From Euryodendron excelsum (Eukaryota > Streptophyta > Magnoliopsida > Ericales > Pentaphylacaceae), in assembly GCA_033060915.1 (NCBI GenBank), contig CM065392.1, forward strand, positions 12,966,001-13,030,000: a stretch of 64,000 nucleotides of DNA, written 5' to 3'. The notes below the pieces were generated by a model that saw only the letters and a list, made by a program, of their open reading frames with translations, searched no databases and had not been told where the DNA came from. Below, piece by piece: positions 12,001 through 25,600 of this stretch. Numbering within the stretch: position 1 is the first letter of the stretch; each line of letters opens with the position of its first letter. The position numbers and the translations under genes were made by a program.

Positions 12001-15000
12001 TAAGGGAATTTCATTTTGAATCCCTTGGACATTGACCTTGACTAACTTTTCTAATTTTGTTGAAGTTGTATTCCTCATGTTCAATTTAATTTCTGCTCGT
12101 CTACAACCTTATTGATTCTGAAGTTTTTGCTCAAAACTTTTAATTTAGCATTTGCCTTCAGTATATTTTTGTCACCTAAAACTATATTCCATAGAATAGT
12201 GTAGATGAAGGAACTTTATCTTGAATGTATGAAATCACTTTGTTCATGACGTAAAGCCACCCTATAAGGAATTTACCTGTTACTCTTGCAATTGCTATTA
12301 GGGTAGTCACAACTTTGTTATACATTTCTTGATCATGTCAATTCTGGCTCCTTTCTTGTCTAAAGCTCACTCACTGATGCAATTTGTAAGAAGCTCAAGG
12401 AGAACTAAGCATCTTAGGAATTGGCTTGAAGGGCTCTTTGCTCAAAGGTTATTTGCTTTTGGCATCATGAAGGGACACTGTTAATTGAGTTATAGTTTGA
12501 GTGTGGTCATATTTTATGGAATTCTTTAAGTTTACATGTTGCTGGTCTGGCTTTAATGCACTTTCTTATGTTTCAATGCCTAGAGATATTTCTGTACTCC
12601 AAGTCCTTTTCAACATGGTTATAGCTTTGGTTCACGGGTCTAAGTTTGAGCCAAGTTAACCTATGGACCTCCATATTTGACACTCGGTTGGTTTAGATTG
12701 GTTCTACAGGTCAAAGTTTACTTTTTTAGGTTTCGGGTCATAGTCCTAGTTGCAGAAGTAGATATCTATTAGCCTATAATCTTTCAAATTCAATTGTAGT
12801 AAACTTTCAGAAGCTTCTAAAGTTCTCATGTAGTTATGTGATGCAATTAGAACTCTAGTATGATGCCTAGCCGCTTCTGCCACTAATCCTCTGTTTTCAT
12901 TATAATGTTTACACTTTTTTTAAGCCTCATTGACCCAATATTCCTGACGGGGCTGTTAGATAGAATAGAAAAGTAAGTACTGTGAATTTTTAGAGCTGAA
13001 TATTTGAGTACTGAATTTTTATGTATTATAATTTTTAGATAATTATGTTTACTGAGCATAATAATGAAAGTTACTCTCAGTGATAAGTCAGGTCTCTTTG
13101 ACTTGAAATTAAGACCCATTTTCAGTCAGTTTTCGATTTAAATGGTAGGTCATTGTGTGTTATCAAGGACACTTGATTGTGAAATCATTAAATGCTGTCA
13201 ATTTTAAGCGCTTATTGTGCTATCAAACAGGGCCTTAATGCTATGTCACAAACCTGACCTGTTATTTCTTCGAATATTCAGCCCAAGAAGCCAAAACTAC
13301 AATAAACAATTAAAGTTGTTCTTCTACCCTGCCCTTAACTCAAAATTATTCTGTAGAGGTTTGTTGTTTGGACCATCCCTGGAATCTAATTCTAAATTTC
13401 CAATGAGTTATGATGTGTTCAAATCCAAGCTTATCCTAAGCCTTCATTAATATCAGAAAACCAACAACCTTTTGTCAACTTTGTTTTTGTGCGAAACCTA
13501 AAAGTTTTCAGTAATCTGAGTCACCCAAATGTTCAATTTTTTGTCTGCATTATTCTTAGTTTTATGCAATGTCCTACGTTACTCACGACGATATATCTCT
13601 AGGATGCTATAGTTGGTTTTTGTCCAATGGAGACCGTGTTAAGATCTTTCTTCTTCTTTCTGGACTCTATGAACTTCCTAAGTGAAAGATAACCTCTCAT
13701 GTGAGATTCTTATTTTTTTTTCATTATTATTTTTTCACATTGTACTCATTGATAAATCATCCTCAGCCCAAAATTTGCACAACACTTATTACATAATTTA
13801 AGGACTTAAATCCTTTCTTCTTAGTTCTTACATATCATTGCTTAAATTTTTGTTCATGCAGTTTTGTTTTTACATTTACTAATCAAAAGAGAGTTTGTTT
13901 GGTCTTTATGATCTTATTATAAAGTTCCATTAACCTGGAGACTGCATCCCTAAACAATATCCAAGCTTCAATTGAAATCCCATTTGGTCCTAAACCATTT
14001 AATCATCATTTTAAACGTCTCTCTTTATCCTAAACATCCAAACTCTACAAAATAACTTGATTATATATTATTAGAATTATCATCTTCTGAATCAAGGCCA
14101 CTCCATTTAATCTTGTTGGAAAGTAACTTTACAGCCTCCCTTTAGTATTCTCATCTTCAGTCACTTGTCATTGATATCTTCACCTTTCCCCTGGACCCTT
14201 TGATCCTTGCTAATGCACTTACATGGATTTCTTTCATTCCTCTGCCGTAGTTAAGCAAGTTTGCATGTACTATGGATCCTTCTCCCTCTCCTCCTTATTT
14301 TAGTGAGAGAGAGTCGTATGCTTTAAACTTCGTCTCTCATTACTTTTTGGATTGCTTTCTTTGCATGTCTGGCTTTTAAAACTACCCATTGATGCAAGAT
14401 GGCTTTAGGAAACTAATGATAAAGCTGCCTACATGGGTTTTCTGGTGGGTTTAGAGCATGAAGAGATACTAAGGTTAGGTTTCTAAAGATGGACAATAAA
14501 TTTTAGGGTTTGCAGAGGGAAAAGAGCTAAACTTGGTTCAGGTTCAAATGTGGCAGTATACTGGATGTTCAAACTTTAGGCTATTTTAGGGCCTAGACAA
14601 CTAGTAATTGAGCGTTTCTAATGGTCAAGTTGAAGTTTGTACCTTGGGGTTAGGGTTAACTTTTGTGTGGGTTCGGAGTGAAAAGTTAACAGTATTCCGA
14701 GAATACTATTTGAGTTTTTGTGAAGGCTAACTCAACTATATTGAAATGAAATATTGCATGCGACTTTATGAGCTTTTAGATTTCTCTGATTTCTACAAAG
14801 ACTTTTGACTCAAATAATTTGGGAATTACTTCGTATTGAAATAATTTGTGACTCGGGAGTGGTTTGGGAAAATATGGGTTATAGTTTGCAAATTTTTTTT
14901 AAGAATGTTTAATTAAATAAATAATATATATTAAGAAACTTAAAAATGTCGTATTCTAAAAACTTGGAGAATTATGTTATTACGCTTTGTAAAAGTTTGG

Positions 15001-17270
15001 GATAATTAGTTCTAGGGAGGGGAAATCCTTGAAAATGGGATTTAGGAATTAAGGCATGAAATGTGGCATTTGGTCACTTGAAGACGACACTCCCCAAATG
15101 TGCCAGTTGCGATTCCAAACGTATGTACCTGTCATTTGTTGAGAATTTATTATTCACGAAATATATCACCTTTTAGTACTTAACAATTTGAAAACTTGAT
15201 TAGTGCATAATGCACATATGATGAAGTAATACAGTTTTTCGCATTTTGCGTGCACTTGGGAGTGTCATTAGTATTTAGGAATCCAATTTTTGTTCTGTTA
15301 ATACCAGTCATGTATTGGTCAAATTATTTTTCATGCCCCAATTCCATTGTCAGTAAAACAATGTGCCCAAATTCCATTTTAAGTCTTTTTCCTTCCTAAA
15401 CATTAATTTCCCCCTAAAAATTTCTCAATCTCAGGTTATCGAGATTTAAAAGTCAGTTCTAGGTTTGAGCATATTCACTCTCCATCTTGATTTGCTTCTT
15501 GGGAGAATTCTTTTCTCTTCTTTGCTTAGCTTTTGCACTTTTGATTTGCCGTGTTAATTATTTTTAATTCCTCTATGTTAGTCCTTTATAAGAGATTGGT
15601 TATGCCTGTGCAGGTGTACTAGGGGACCTTATTTTCAATAGACTGTACTGTATCAATGTTATCCATTAGATAAAAGATTGAATGTGCATGTTTGTATGCA
15701 TTGTGCACAACTGCATTCATATTTGAGTGAGCGTATGTTTGTCAATATTTCAAATTCTGTCTTCTTCGATGATGCCAATTGAAGATTGCATCAAATACTG
15801 TGAAGCTTTCATTTATTCTATCTTCAACTACAATGAGCATGTGACAATTAATTTTAGGTAGGGATAATCCTTGAAAATGGGATTGAGGCTCATATTTTGC
15901 TGAAAATGAAATTAAGGCATGAAAAGTGGCATTCGGTCACTCGAAGACGAAACTTCCCAAATGTACTGGTTGCGCTTCTTAATGTACCACTCATAGGTCG
16001 AGAGTTCATTATTTATGAAATATATAATATCACCTTTTAGTACTTAAGAATTTGAAAACTTGATTAGTACATAATGCACATATGATGAGGTAATATAGTT
16101 TTTCACATTTAACTACTGCATGTGGGAGTGTGATTGGTACTCAGGAATCCTGTTTTTGATCTGTTACTTCCAGTCACATATAGATCAGATGTTTCCATGC
16201 TTGAATCCCATTATTAGTAAAATGTGCCCGAATCCCATTTTTAAGTATTTTTCCTCCCTATACATTAGTTTTCCCTTAAAATTTCTAAATTTTTGGCTAT
16301 TGAGATTTTAAAGGTCAGGTCTAGCTTTGATCATGTCATGAAAAACTATTCTTAGGCTCCAAAGCAGTTCAATGATCCCCAATCACGAGAATTTTGTGCT
16401 GCCTGTGTTCCTCATGTGTGGTATAATTATGGTGAGTTCTTATGACCTATCAATTGAATCCTAGCAGATGTAACAAACAATCCAGAATTGCTGAGAAAGA
16501 TGGTTTCATTGCTGCAAGATGGAGAGGACTTAGACTGCCCAATTTGTATTTCTCCACCAAGTGATATGATTATTACATGTTGTGCTCACATCTTTTGTCG
16601 ATCCTGCATCTTGAAAACCCTGAAACAGACTAAACCCTGCTGCCCATTATGCCGCCGTCCATTGTCAGAGTCTGACCTCTTCTCCTCCCCGCTGGAGTCC
16701 TCTGACACAGATAGCTCCGAAGTTTCCCGTTCTAGTACATCTTCCAAAGTATGTGCTCTCTTAAAACTTCTCTCAGCATCAAGGGATCAAAATCCAACCA
16801 GAAAATCAGTTGTTTTCTCACAATTCCGGAAAATGTTGATTTTGCTTGAAGAGCCACTAAAAGCTGCTGGTTTTAAGTTTCTGCGGTTAGATGGGTCAAT
16901 GAATGCAAAAAGGAGAGCTCAAGTAATCCAAGAATTTGGACTCCTAGCATCAGATGGACCAACAATTTTACTTGCAAGTCTGAAAGCTTCAGGTGCTGGT
17001 ATAAATCTTGCAGCTGCTTCTAGGGTCTACTTGTTGGAGCCATGGTGGAACCCAGCAGTCGAGGAGCAGGCTATGGATCGAGTCCACCGGATTGGGCAGA
17101 AGGAAGATGTGAAGATTGTGAGGATGATTGCTCGAAATAGCATTGAAGAGAGGATATTGGAATTGCAAGAGAAAAAGAAGAAACTTGCTAGAGAAGCTTT
17201 TGTGAGGAGGGCCCCAAAGGATAGGAGGGAGATTAGCATAGATGATCTCCGGACCCTGATGTCCTTGTGA
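6920..17270 (+). CDS. SMARCA3L1: SMARCA3-like 1 / HLTF-type SNF2 ATPase with HIRAN and RING domains
   Basis: Three exons, 6920-8497, 10303-10594 and 16468-17270, join in frame to 890 codons, close to the length I recall for the Arabidopsis protein. Introns are GT-AG; the phase-1 junction after exon 2 rebuilds an Asp codon. Domains in order: HIRAN (about residues 43-140); split SNF2 ATPase with GLGKT (274-278), a basic RKKRK insert (339-343), DEAH (449-452) and a TGTP motif near 478; C3HC4 RING with Cys/His at 647, 650, 662, 664, 667, 670, 682 and 685; helicase C (about 737-865) ending in DRVHRIGQ. The family consists of nuclear DNA translocases and ubiquitin ligases in chromatin remodelling and post-replication repair. 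All key residues look intact, so the gene is probably functional. The frame stays open upstream of the ATG, but 6920 is the first ATG. Confidence 0.93.
8987..9182. repeat. Compound (TC)n-(CA)n microsatellite in intron 1
   Basis: About 22 bp of TC is followed by about 170 bp of CA broken by CCA/CCCA variants, inside intron 1 (8498-10302) of the SMARCA3-like gene. Long CA/TG runs can adopt Z-DNA and are highly length-variable. His-Thr or Cys-Val frames across it are translation artefacts. Confidence 0.95.
15004..15465 (+). repeat. Intronic direct repeat, copy 1
   Basis: This segment matches 15848-16335, with shared words such as ATCCTTGAAAATGGGATT, CACCTTTTAGTACTTAA and GCACATATGATGA. The spacing is about 845 bp. 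Substitutions and small indels show that the duplication is old. Confidence 0.8.
15848..16335 (+). repeat. Intronic direct repeat, copy 2
   Basis: Partner of 15004-15465. It has an extra short segment near 15885 (CTCATATTTTGCTG) absent from copy 1. It lies just upstream of the exon 3 acceptor. Confidence 0.8.
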
Positions 17271-18302
17271 GTTGCTCTTACTCTTGCACTTGTAGATGTG
17301 CTTCTTACATGTGCTTACATATATATATATATATATATATATGTAAATATTTTGTATAAGTTTTGAATCCACAAGGAGCTTTTGTACCTTTGAAGTATGC
17401 ACATTCATACACTTCACCCATGCATATGATATGTGCATATGCATAAGATAGGATCTCTTTTTGAACTATCCAACTGTTCCTTTGTCATCTGTTGGAAAGA
17501 AACCCCATCAGAAAATGAATTTGGAAGTTTGGACGCACTCATTGTTTCTGCCTTTCTGTTTCTTTTCTATTACTGTCACTGTTTCTTTTCTGTTTCATCT
17601 CTACTCTGTGCCCCTATTTTGGAGCCTTCTGGAGAGTGTTGCTCTGGTTGAAGCACATGTAATAAGGAGCGTATAGCCTCAATTTTTGTTCATGTGTAAG
17701 AGCCAAGAATGTCCTTTTGCAGATTGTGCATTAGGCTATACTATGATTGCTGTCTTGAATGTTTGAAATATGTAGGCACATATTACTTATTTTTAGCAGC
17801 TGGATTCATTGTGAAATCTCTCCTGTTGTGCGACAATTTTCATTGGGGATACTCCCAAGGAAATGGCCATTTTCGCTTGGGGATTTTCCCTGCGGATACA
17901 AGAGGATTGAACTTGTGATTAGCCCCAGATGGATGGCTTTTTATCTTTCGTGCACAATCATGGATTATGGCGAAGGAAATGGGGTTTGCCATCTTTTATC
18001 ACCGGCAGTAATTGGTTAATGAGTCCCCCTGTAATGTGAAACTGTAAAGCAGGTTGATTCAAGCATTGAATTGAATAGAATAGAATAGATCAGCAGATAA
18101 GAATAATATTTGTCCACCAGTAATGGAAATTACATTAGTATAGTACATTTATATATGGGAAGTTTATAAATGTGAACTTCTCATTGTTTATCATCGTTTA
18201 TTCCCTGTAATGTGAAAACTGCTATTATTTATAGTTGTGGTGGACGCGTAGTTACTTGGGAGTCTTGGACGGTTTGGTTATGGCTCTAGTTTCGGTTTCA
18301 TT

Positions 18303-18360
18303 TTCTCTCTCTGTCTCTTTCTCTTTCTCTTTCTCTTTCTCTTTCTTTTTCTCTTTCTCA
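18303..18360. repeat. Pyrimidine tract (CTTTCT)n
   Basis: About 58 bp of degenerate CTTTCT/CTCTTT repeats with no purine except one G. Confidence 0.85.
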
Positions 18361-19429
18361 TAAGCAAAAGAAATAAAGGGTACCTGTTTTCATGTTGTCT
18401 CCGTCAAAGACTATTGAGTGATCTGTCGAGCTAACCTGACTCCAAGTGGACCGTATCTCCGAGGGCTCAATATGAAAGAATGAGGTCTTCCTGTAACTCC
18501 GAAAGTCGTCCTGTAACTCTTTAAAAAAACAGGCTTCCATAAGTTTTTGGGTAAATAGAATTTAAAATTTGATGTTAATTTTATTATATCTCATAGTTAT
18601 TTAATAGCACAAATATTATTAGATCCTTCAACAAAAATTTCCTTTTAAATATAAATGCAGGCACATGCTGGCTTTTGCAGGAATTAATCTTTTGAATCCA
18701 CCACCACCCAGTTTGAACTTTGGTTACACTACAATTATTTGAGTTATTAAGTGAAAATATATTAAGGATTTACATCAAAGCAAATAATTAAGCAAGCACG
18801 CTCTGAAAGGTAACCCAAAAAACAAAAGGGAATATTGGAACATTCAAAAGTCTTTACGGGAGGAAAGAAAAATTATGAATAATATCACTACTATCCATGG
18901 GATAGCCTTTTCATGTTTAATATTGCAGAAAAATTGACATATGTACCAAACTGTTCAATTAGGCGTTGTACGACAATCATATGGTGAAAATTTTGTTTCC
19001 AAACACTCTCTCTCCTTTAATCCAATTTGATCTTTATTTAAACTAATTCATTTGATCAATGCGTGTGTGCTCAATTTTAAAATATTTGAGATTTTTTTTT
19101 ATTATTGGTGGAACCATCCTACTTACAAAATGTTTGGAATCCATATTTATTAAGAAAAAAAAAAAAGGAAAAGGAAAGAAAAAAAGAGAGGAGAAAATGA
19201 AGTATTTTAAATTCTTACTTATTTTCTTTTTATATTTTTTTACATTCCATTTCCGCTAAGAACCAAACACATTATATATTTTCATCAGTTTTCATTTGGT
19301 GGTCCAGATACAGCATTGAAGGAAGATTTTGTGACTCGTGTTTGATAGATATTTCGTTACACGAGTGAAATAAAAATTTTTATTGATTAAAAATAAAATA
19401 TTCAAATATTGTACCTAATTTTTTTAATA

Positions 19430-19630
19430 AATACTTTTTCTATCCAAAAAACATAGTTAAATGACATAAAATTCAAATACATATTATTTATTAAAATATA
19501 TAAATACATTGTTCTATATATATTTTAGGCCAAGCTTTAAATATAATTTTCAAGCCTCGCCCTTCTATAATCTTAAGCTCTATAAATAATAGGTGGCCTA
19601 GTGGGCTATAGGGCCCTTAGCCACCTCTAC
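19430..19630. repeat. Dispersed repeat remnant
   Basis: It shares words (ATATATAAATACATTG and ATATATTTTAGGC, followed by AAGCC- and GGGCT-containing text) with 49990-50245. A reverse-complement relative with AGTCTAGGCCCGACTCG may lie near 29090-29330. Such GGGC/GCCC-rich text is common in degraded plant transposons. The family is not identified. Confidence 0.4.
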
Positions 19631-21985
19631 ATACCGTACGGATACACGTAAGTAAAAAAACAAAAAAACTCTCTCTCTGTCTTTTTCCCTATAAATCTCA
19701 AATCTAAATAAAAGTATAAGTTTCTTTTTAATTGAACCGTTCAGAATATTTTTTATGAAAAGCTGACGTAATCTAATATAATTTCAGATTCTATACATAG
19801 CACGTAATTGTATAATACAATTAATGCCTATTAAATTCATTCTACCTTGTGAGTTGTGAGTCACTGATTGTGCCCTATCTCATATATACATACATATATG
19901 GCATATATAACTTCTCTGATGTTTTTGGAACAATTTATATCACTAAATGTTTCAGCATAACTTTTCTAACTTGATATTGATAATTGAAATACAAGACAAA
20001 AAATTAAATTGATAAAGAAACTCATTCTTTTATCCTGTCTTGAAAGAATAATTAAAAAATAAAATTTATTTGTCTACCACTTTATTTCGATTCTTTGGCA
20101 ATAATATGTGTAAAAAAGTTACATATGAAATAAAAAAAAACACTAATTATTGGCATATAGACGATGAAATAGCTTATAAACATTGAAGTATCTTTTATCT
20201 TGAGTTTTTAACCTAAATATGTATAATACTCAGATAATATAAATTCGTACTTTTTACTCTTTTGTATTTCTGTGTCTAATTTTTTACCCTATCTTTTAAT
20301 AAAAATATATATTAAACTCATACGTATTACATACTATTTTTTTTTGGCCAAACCTTATTTTGCTATCTATGAACATCATCTCTGGTTGTATAGTACTATA
20401 GTTTCCTCAGTCCAAGTGATTAAATGCAACAAATGAGGTAAACAACTAAAAAAAGGAAGAAAATATTAAATCTATGATTATTATGCTGACACATGTTACA
20501 TGTGAAACTGGAAGATAAGTTTTAAATTTGCTTCTCTGTAATTGAAACCATTTAGCCCTCTCATTAAAAGAAAGTGTTTTGTTCTGCTTTATTGTTATTT
20601 AATGAGTTCTTTATGCACACTGTGTAATGAGGGGGGAAAAAAAAATCATTGTATTCCTTCAACTTCCTTTAAGATTTCAATGCCATTTTTCAATTTTTTT
20701 TCCTTCTACTTAACATCCATTTTTAGAATCCAATATAATCCAACACTTGAACATAGGTGAGAAAAATCAAAGCTTAATTATACTTGGAGCTTGTCAATTA
20801 TGATTCAATATCACTTTTCACCTTTAAACTTAAAATTATTTCATTTTTGTCTTTAAATTATTAGATTTCAAAGTTGCTTGTTTGGAAAAAGTTGCATAAT
20901 TACTCTGTCAAACAAAGAAACTCCTCATAGGCCTAAGAAAATGACCAAAATCATCCAAATAAACCTTACTTTTGTTGACCACCAGTTATTAATCCATTAA
21001 TATTATTTGCATTTTTTAAATAACACATTTTATAATTAAAGGCAAAAAAATATCTGTATTGTATCTAATCAAAAGCTATAAGTGTCCATTGGTTATTATT
21101 GTCAACAATATAGCAAAATGTAATGATTTTTAGTTAAAAGGGTTAAATGACATTGAGTCATAATTGATGGGTCAAAGTTTCAATGTTTCTTAACTTTTCT
21201 CACCATACTATATTTGCTTCCTTTTAAAAGTTAGAGGGCTCAAACATAAAGTTCAAGAAAGACATTAACATCTAAAAAGCAAAGTTGGAGTGGTAAAATA
21301 ATTATTTATTCAAAATTTTTTGTATGTTTTGGAAAAAAGGAAGTCTGTAGACATTTTAGTCTCATAAATAAAATTAATACCCCTTAAATTATATGCTAAG
21401 ACAGAGGGTCATGAATCAATTAGGTAGTAGATTCAATTAAATTGAGAGCGGATTTTGGCAGCATAGTAAAGTTATTCAATTACAATATGGACACTAGTTG
21501 AAAACTCAAACACAACCTATCCGTACGTGGAGGTAAAGTATCGTATATTTGGCCCTCCTCAAAACTATAGTGGCTAAATTCTGGTGCACTAAGCTACTAT
21601 TTTATTCAATTGTATCGAGAGAAACTTTATGTATGTCGGTTTTTTCTACTTCATTTTCTTAACACTGAGTTCTACCATTTGGTCAAATATTTATTTATTA
21701 ATGTGAGCCTCCCTAAAATGTATATATTAGTAAAAAAAAAAATACTATTGAAATTTGTTTTGTATAAATTTCAAAAAAAATACTATTGAAATAGTAAAAA
21801 AATACGATTGGGATATAACAAACTGGCCCGGTAGGCAATGGAGGTAATGTTAAACCTCTTAAAAAATTCTCTGACAAAATCTGGATTTTTTCTATTTAAT
21901 TTTCTTTCTGTTATTCTCCTTACTAGTACCATTTCTTACCTTCTTTGCCCCTTTCACAAATTTAAACAGAGAATCTATTTTCCTT

Positions 21986-21988
<3 letters not shown>

Positions 21989-22016
<28 letters not shown>
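21989..22016. repeat. (CT)n microsatellite upstream of MED26 copy A
   Basis: A 28-bp CT run about 650 nt upstream of the ATG at 22668. MED26 copy B also has a CT run about 700 nt upstream of its start. In plants such tracts are often in promoters or leaders and can bind GAGA/BPC-type factors; a role here is inference. Confidence 0.9.
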
Positions 22017-22667
22017 CAAAATTATGTTTGGATTCTCTGGTGGACACATGAGAAGCCACGTCCCATTTTTACTGCAAGTGAAATGAACAGCAAAGACTCT
22101 GGTGTTATCAACATGTCCTGTACCTGAATTTTGGGTCGGTAAATCAACCTGTAACCGTTCTTGGCATCACTTCATGTGCAAGTTCTCAAACCCATTTGCA
22201 TTTTCTTCATTGAAAACTCTGAAAATCTGATCAAACCCAGAAAAAATTCGAGATTTACAACATGAAAATCTCAACACCCATTGACGTTTTCTGTATCAAA
22301 CGCTTCAAATTTTAGTGCAGAGCTTCAGAATTTGAAGGTTGCATGAATGAATTTCCAATGCTCACTGAAGCTGTTTGAGTCAAATTTGACAATTTTGATC
22401 AAAACCTTCAGGTTGTCCAGAAAAATCTTTCCAGTACTCATTAGCATTTGTTGATTCAAACCCTGAAAATTCTGACCCAAAAAAAAAAAAAAAAGGAAGG
22501 AGGATTATCATCTGTGATTGAGGAAGCACTTATTGCCAATTAGCTTTTATTGATCAAATATTTAGATTTTATTTTATTTTGTGCTTTCTTATTTATTTAT
22601 TTATTTTGCTTTTCTTGATAAGTTTGTAATTTTACAGTTCAGCCCGGCCGGAATTCAAGCTCTAGCC

Positions 22668-25600
22668 ATGGGTTCCGGCGAGCTCGAGTACTGGAGAAAC
22701 TACTTCAAGAGTGCCAAGTCGAGTATAATTAGGGTGATTGAAAATGCAGTTATGGTAGCAGCTTTGGATTGCCCAGATGAACTTAAACTCTATAGGGGTC
22801 GAATTGCCGAGAAATTATACTCTCAACATTGGTCTCATTTTTTCCGGTGTGATCACGGCGAGTTGGTGGTGCCTAAAAAGGACAATGGTGGTGGTTTAGG
22901 CCATGAAAACAAGGATAGAGGTAGCAATGGGAATAAGCTGGATGATAGAGGTTTTAAGAATAGGTCAATTGGCAATTGTGGTAAATTGGAGGGTGGTGGT
23001 ACTGTGGTAACCAAGGTTGATGGAAATAAAAAGGGCAATGTAGATAGATTCATGACCCCTGTAAGCATATTCAGTGTTCTTGAAGCTGAGGCATTGAGTG
23101 ATGAGATTGATGAAGAGAAAATGACTGTTGGTGAGGTGCTTAGAATCAAGGAAGTTCTTGACAATAGTGAAGATCAGGTTTGTCTAAATTCTTCATTTAG
23201 AAGTCATTTCATTGTCGATTTAGATATAACTATGTTAGTATATTTATGGGTTTCCTTGGATTTGAATCATTTTGATTTTGCTGTGCCTTGACTAATGTTG
23301 GTACAGTCTGATACCACGTTGTTCGAGTCTTTGAGGAAGCTTCAACTGATGGCTCTATCAATTGATATTCTAAAGGTTGGAATTGAATGAATTTTATAAC
23401 GTTGATTTATACATTTTATGCGTAGAGAGGCTTTAATTTTTTATTTGCACTGAAACAATTCTCATGTTTGTAGCATCAATTTGAATATTTCGTGGCGCAA
23501 AAATGAGCAGTGCTATATATAGATTACTATGTTTTGTCAATTCTGTTTTTACTTTAGTTGCATACAAGATGCATCAATTTTATTGCAGATAAACACCGCT
23601 TTCGAAATTAATGAACTGCATTGTCTCAACTTATTATTATCCTCATTGCGTTCTGTTCCACGTGGAAATATTTCTATTACCATGCAGGAATCGTTCACCT
23701 AATTAATTATGTTGAGTTTGTTTTTCAATTTTGGTAGAAAAGTTTGCCAATTATTCATTGATATTTTCTTCCTCAGGAAACGGAGATAGGAAAAATAGTC
23801 AATCGGTTTTGTAAGCACAGGTCAAAGAGGATTTGTCGGCTAGCGCAGACACTCCTTAAGTATGGATCAATGTGACGCTTCGTATCTCTCCTTCATGTTT
23901 GTTTCCTGTTTAGTATAATTCAATTTGGGTGTAATGCTGTTTGAAATTCAAAATTATAATTATTGGCAATGACAGTTCTCTCTTAGGTTTCTTACTGCAT
24001 CTGCAAATAGATTCCCAACTAGCCAAATCCGGCTCCTACACATATATGCAGTTTTTATTTTTTGGTATATTTTGGGTGATAAAACTAGAACTTGAAATCT
24101 ATTCCAGGCTTCATCATGCATCTTGTAACATATTTGTTGTAATTTAGAAAAAAAAAAAATAGCTCTGTTTTCTCTAGGGTTGATATCGATATGCTTATTA
24201 GTTAGACTCCAGCTTGATCACTAATAAAACTGGACAGCTCAAACTTAAGTTCCAAGCTTGATTGTATAGAAAAGACAAGCTTGAAAAGGTGCAGGCTTTT
24301 CTTTGGCAAGCTAATGAAGATTTCACATTGGTGCGATGCAGTTGTATGTAGTAGTGTTATGCCTCATGGAACTCACTAAAGAAGACAATTGAATGCTAAT
24401 GTCGACAAATAATATCACACAAATCTAGTAAGCTATGATGAAGACTCAAGTTCATGGATCGTATTTCACAACTGTATGCCCTGATTTGCATTACTCAAAT
24501 AGGAGAACTAGATTCTAATATAAAAATGAATGTTTAAATATACGATTTAGCAAACTTGATGAGGATTTGTTAAAACCTTGAACTCAGAGATTTTAGAATT
24601 AAGCTTGGAACAAGGTTAATTTTTCAGCATGACAAGATTCTAGAAGCCACAACTGTGCAGTTAATTCTAAGTTTGATTCCTTTGTTTGGGATCCTACGCT
24701 CATCAACATTGCTGCTAATAAGCTTTAACCTTTTCTGTCCATTTTCAACAATTGTAATTGTAATCTCTTTGGTGAATTTGGTGAGTTTGTCACTCAAACA
24801 TCACCATGGTTCCTGAATTCTATTTTGCATGAACTCTTCACCATAGGAGATGTTCTCATGTATGACAAGACACAATCACACAATGTATAAACCTGTATCG
24901 TTCGATACTCGTGCAATCCTGCTGTTAAAAAGACCCTGCAACCAAGCCCTACATGGCACAAGGAAATAGGAATACCTTCATCATTCAAGTTTCTTGGGAT
25001 AGTTTCTCACTTTGGTGTGAGCCATGAGGAAGCTCCTGTATATATGGTAAGGTTAATTAGGCTTACACTAATCTTTGAGGCATAGCTAACTGCATGCCTT
25101 CAACAGAAATAACCAGAATTGTGGTGGAGACTTCAAAGTTTTGGACTATGTTGTGTTCTCTACGATGCATTAGCAAGTCAGAAATACTAGAGCATGATTT
25201 AGGAATGAATATTGAATTAGGCTTTTTACAAGTTCGATAAGGTTTTTGAACTGGCTTCCTCTCAATCAACCAATCATGGACTAGTTAAGCTTAGGTGAAG
25301 CTCGAGCTTGATCCAAATCCACCAAGTGATGCTTTTACAGCCTAATACAGTTACTATTATCAATATGCTTGTCCCTGTAGACAAGCGTTATGCCCTTTTG
25401 CTTTATTAGTACTTGCTTTGACAACGTTTCTATTACATAGTTAATCCTATAATGCTGTTTTCATCACCCAACTGTTACAATGGTGGAATTACATGTTGCT
25501 TGGAACCTTAAGACTCTCAACCACACATGCAGTTCTCATGCCAGAAAAGTGTACTCTTTGGTTGTGGCTGCAGAGTGCAGATTCATTTTTAGTTGCTCAA

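Larger units (their letters stand above)
10595..16467 (+). other. Unusually long intron 2 of the SMARCA3-like gene
   Basis: 5873 bp lie between the donor GAAG|GTATTT and the acceptor CTAGCAG|ATG. Conserved protein sequence runs directly across the junction, so I find no missing exon here. The intron contains no recognisable coding sequence. Its 3' part holds a large direct duplication, listed separately. An AG...GTGAGT-bounded stretch near 16356-16431 could act as a cryptic exon but carries no family similarity. Confidence 0.8.
17271..22667. other. Spacer between the SMARCA3-like gene and MED26 copy A
   Basis: It holds the 3' end of the SMARCA3-like transcript, an (AT)n run at about 17319-17342, a CTTT-rich pyrimidine tract at 18303-18360, and long AT-rich spacer. 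The last few hundred bases should contain the promoter and leader of MED26 copy A; a TTTTACAG just before 22637 could be the acceptor of a leader intron. I see no separate gene. Confidence 0.55.

Noticed and set aside
16356..16432. Possible extra exon between exons 2 and 3 of the SMARCA3-like gene
   Set aside because: It has plausible splice borders but no similarity to the family, and exons 2 and 3 join directly with conserved sequence and correct phase.
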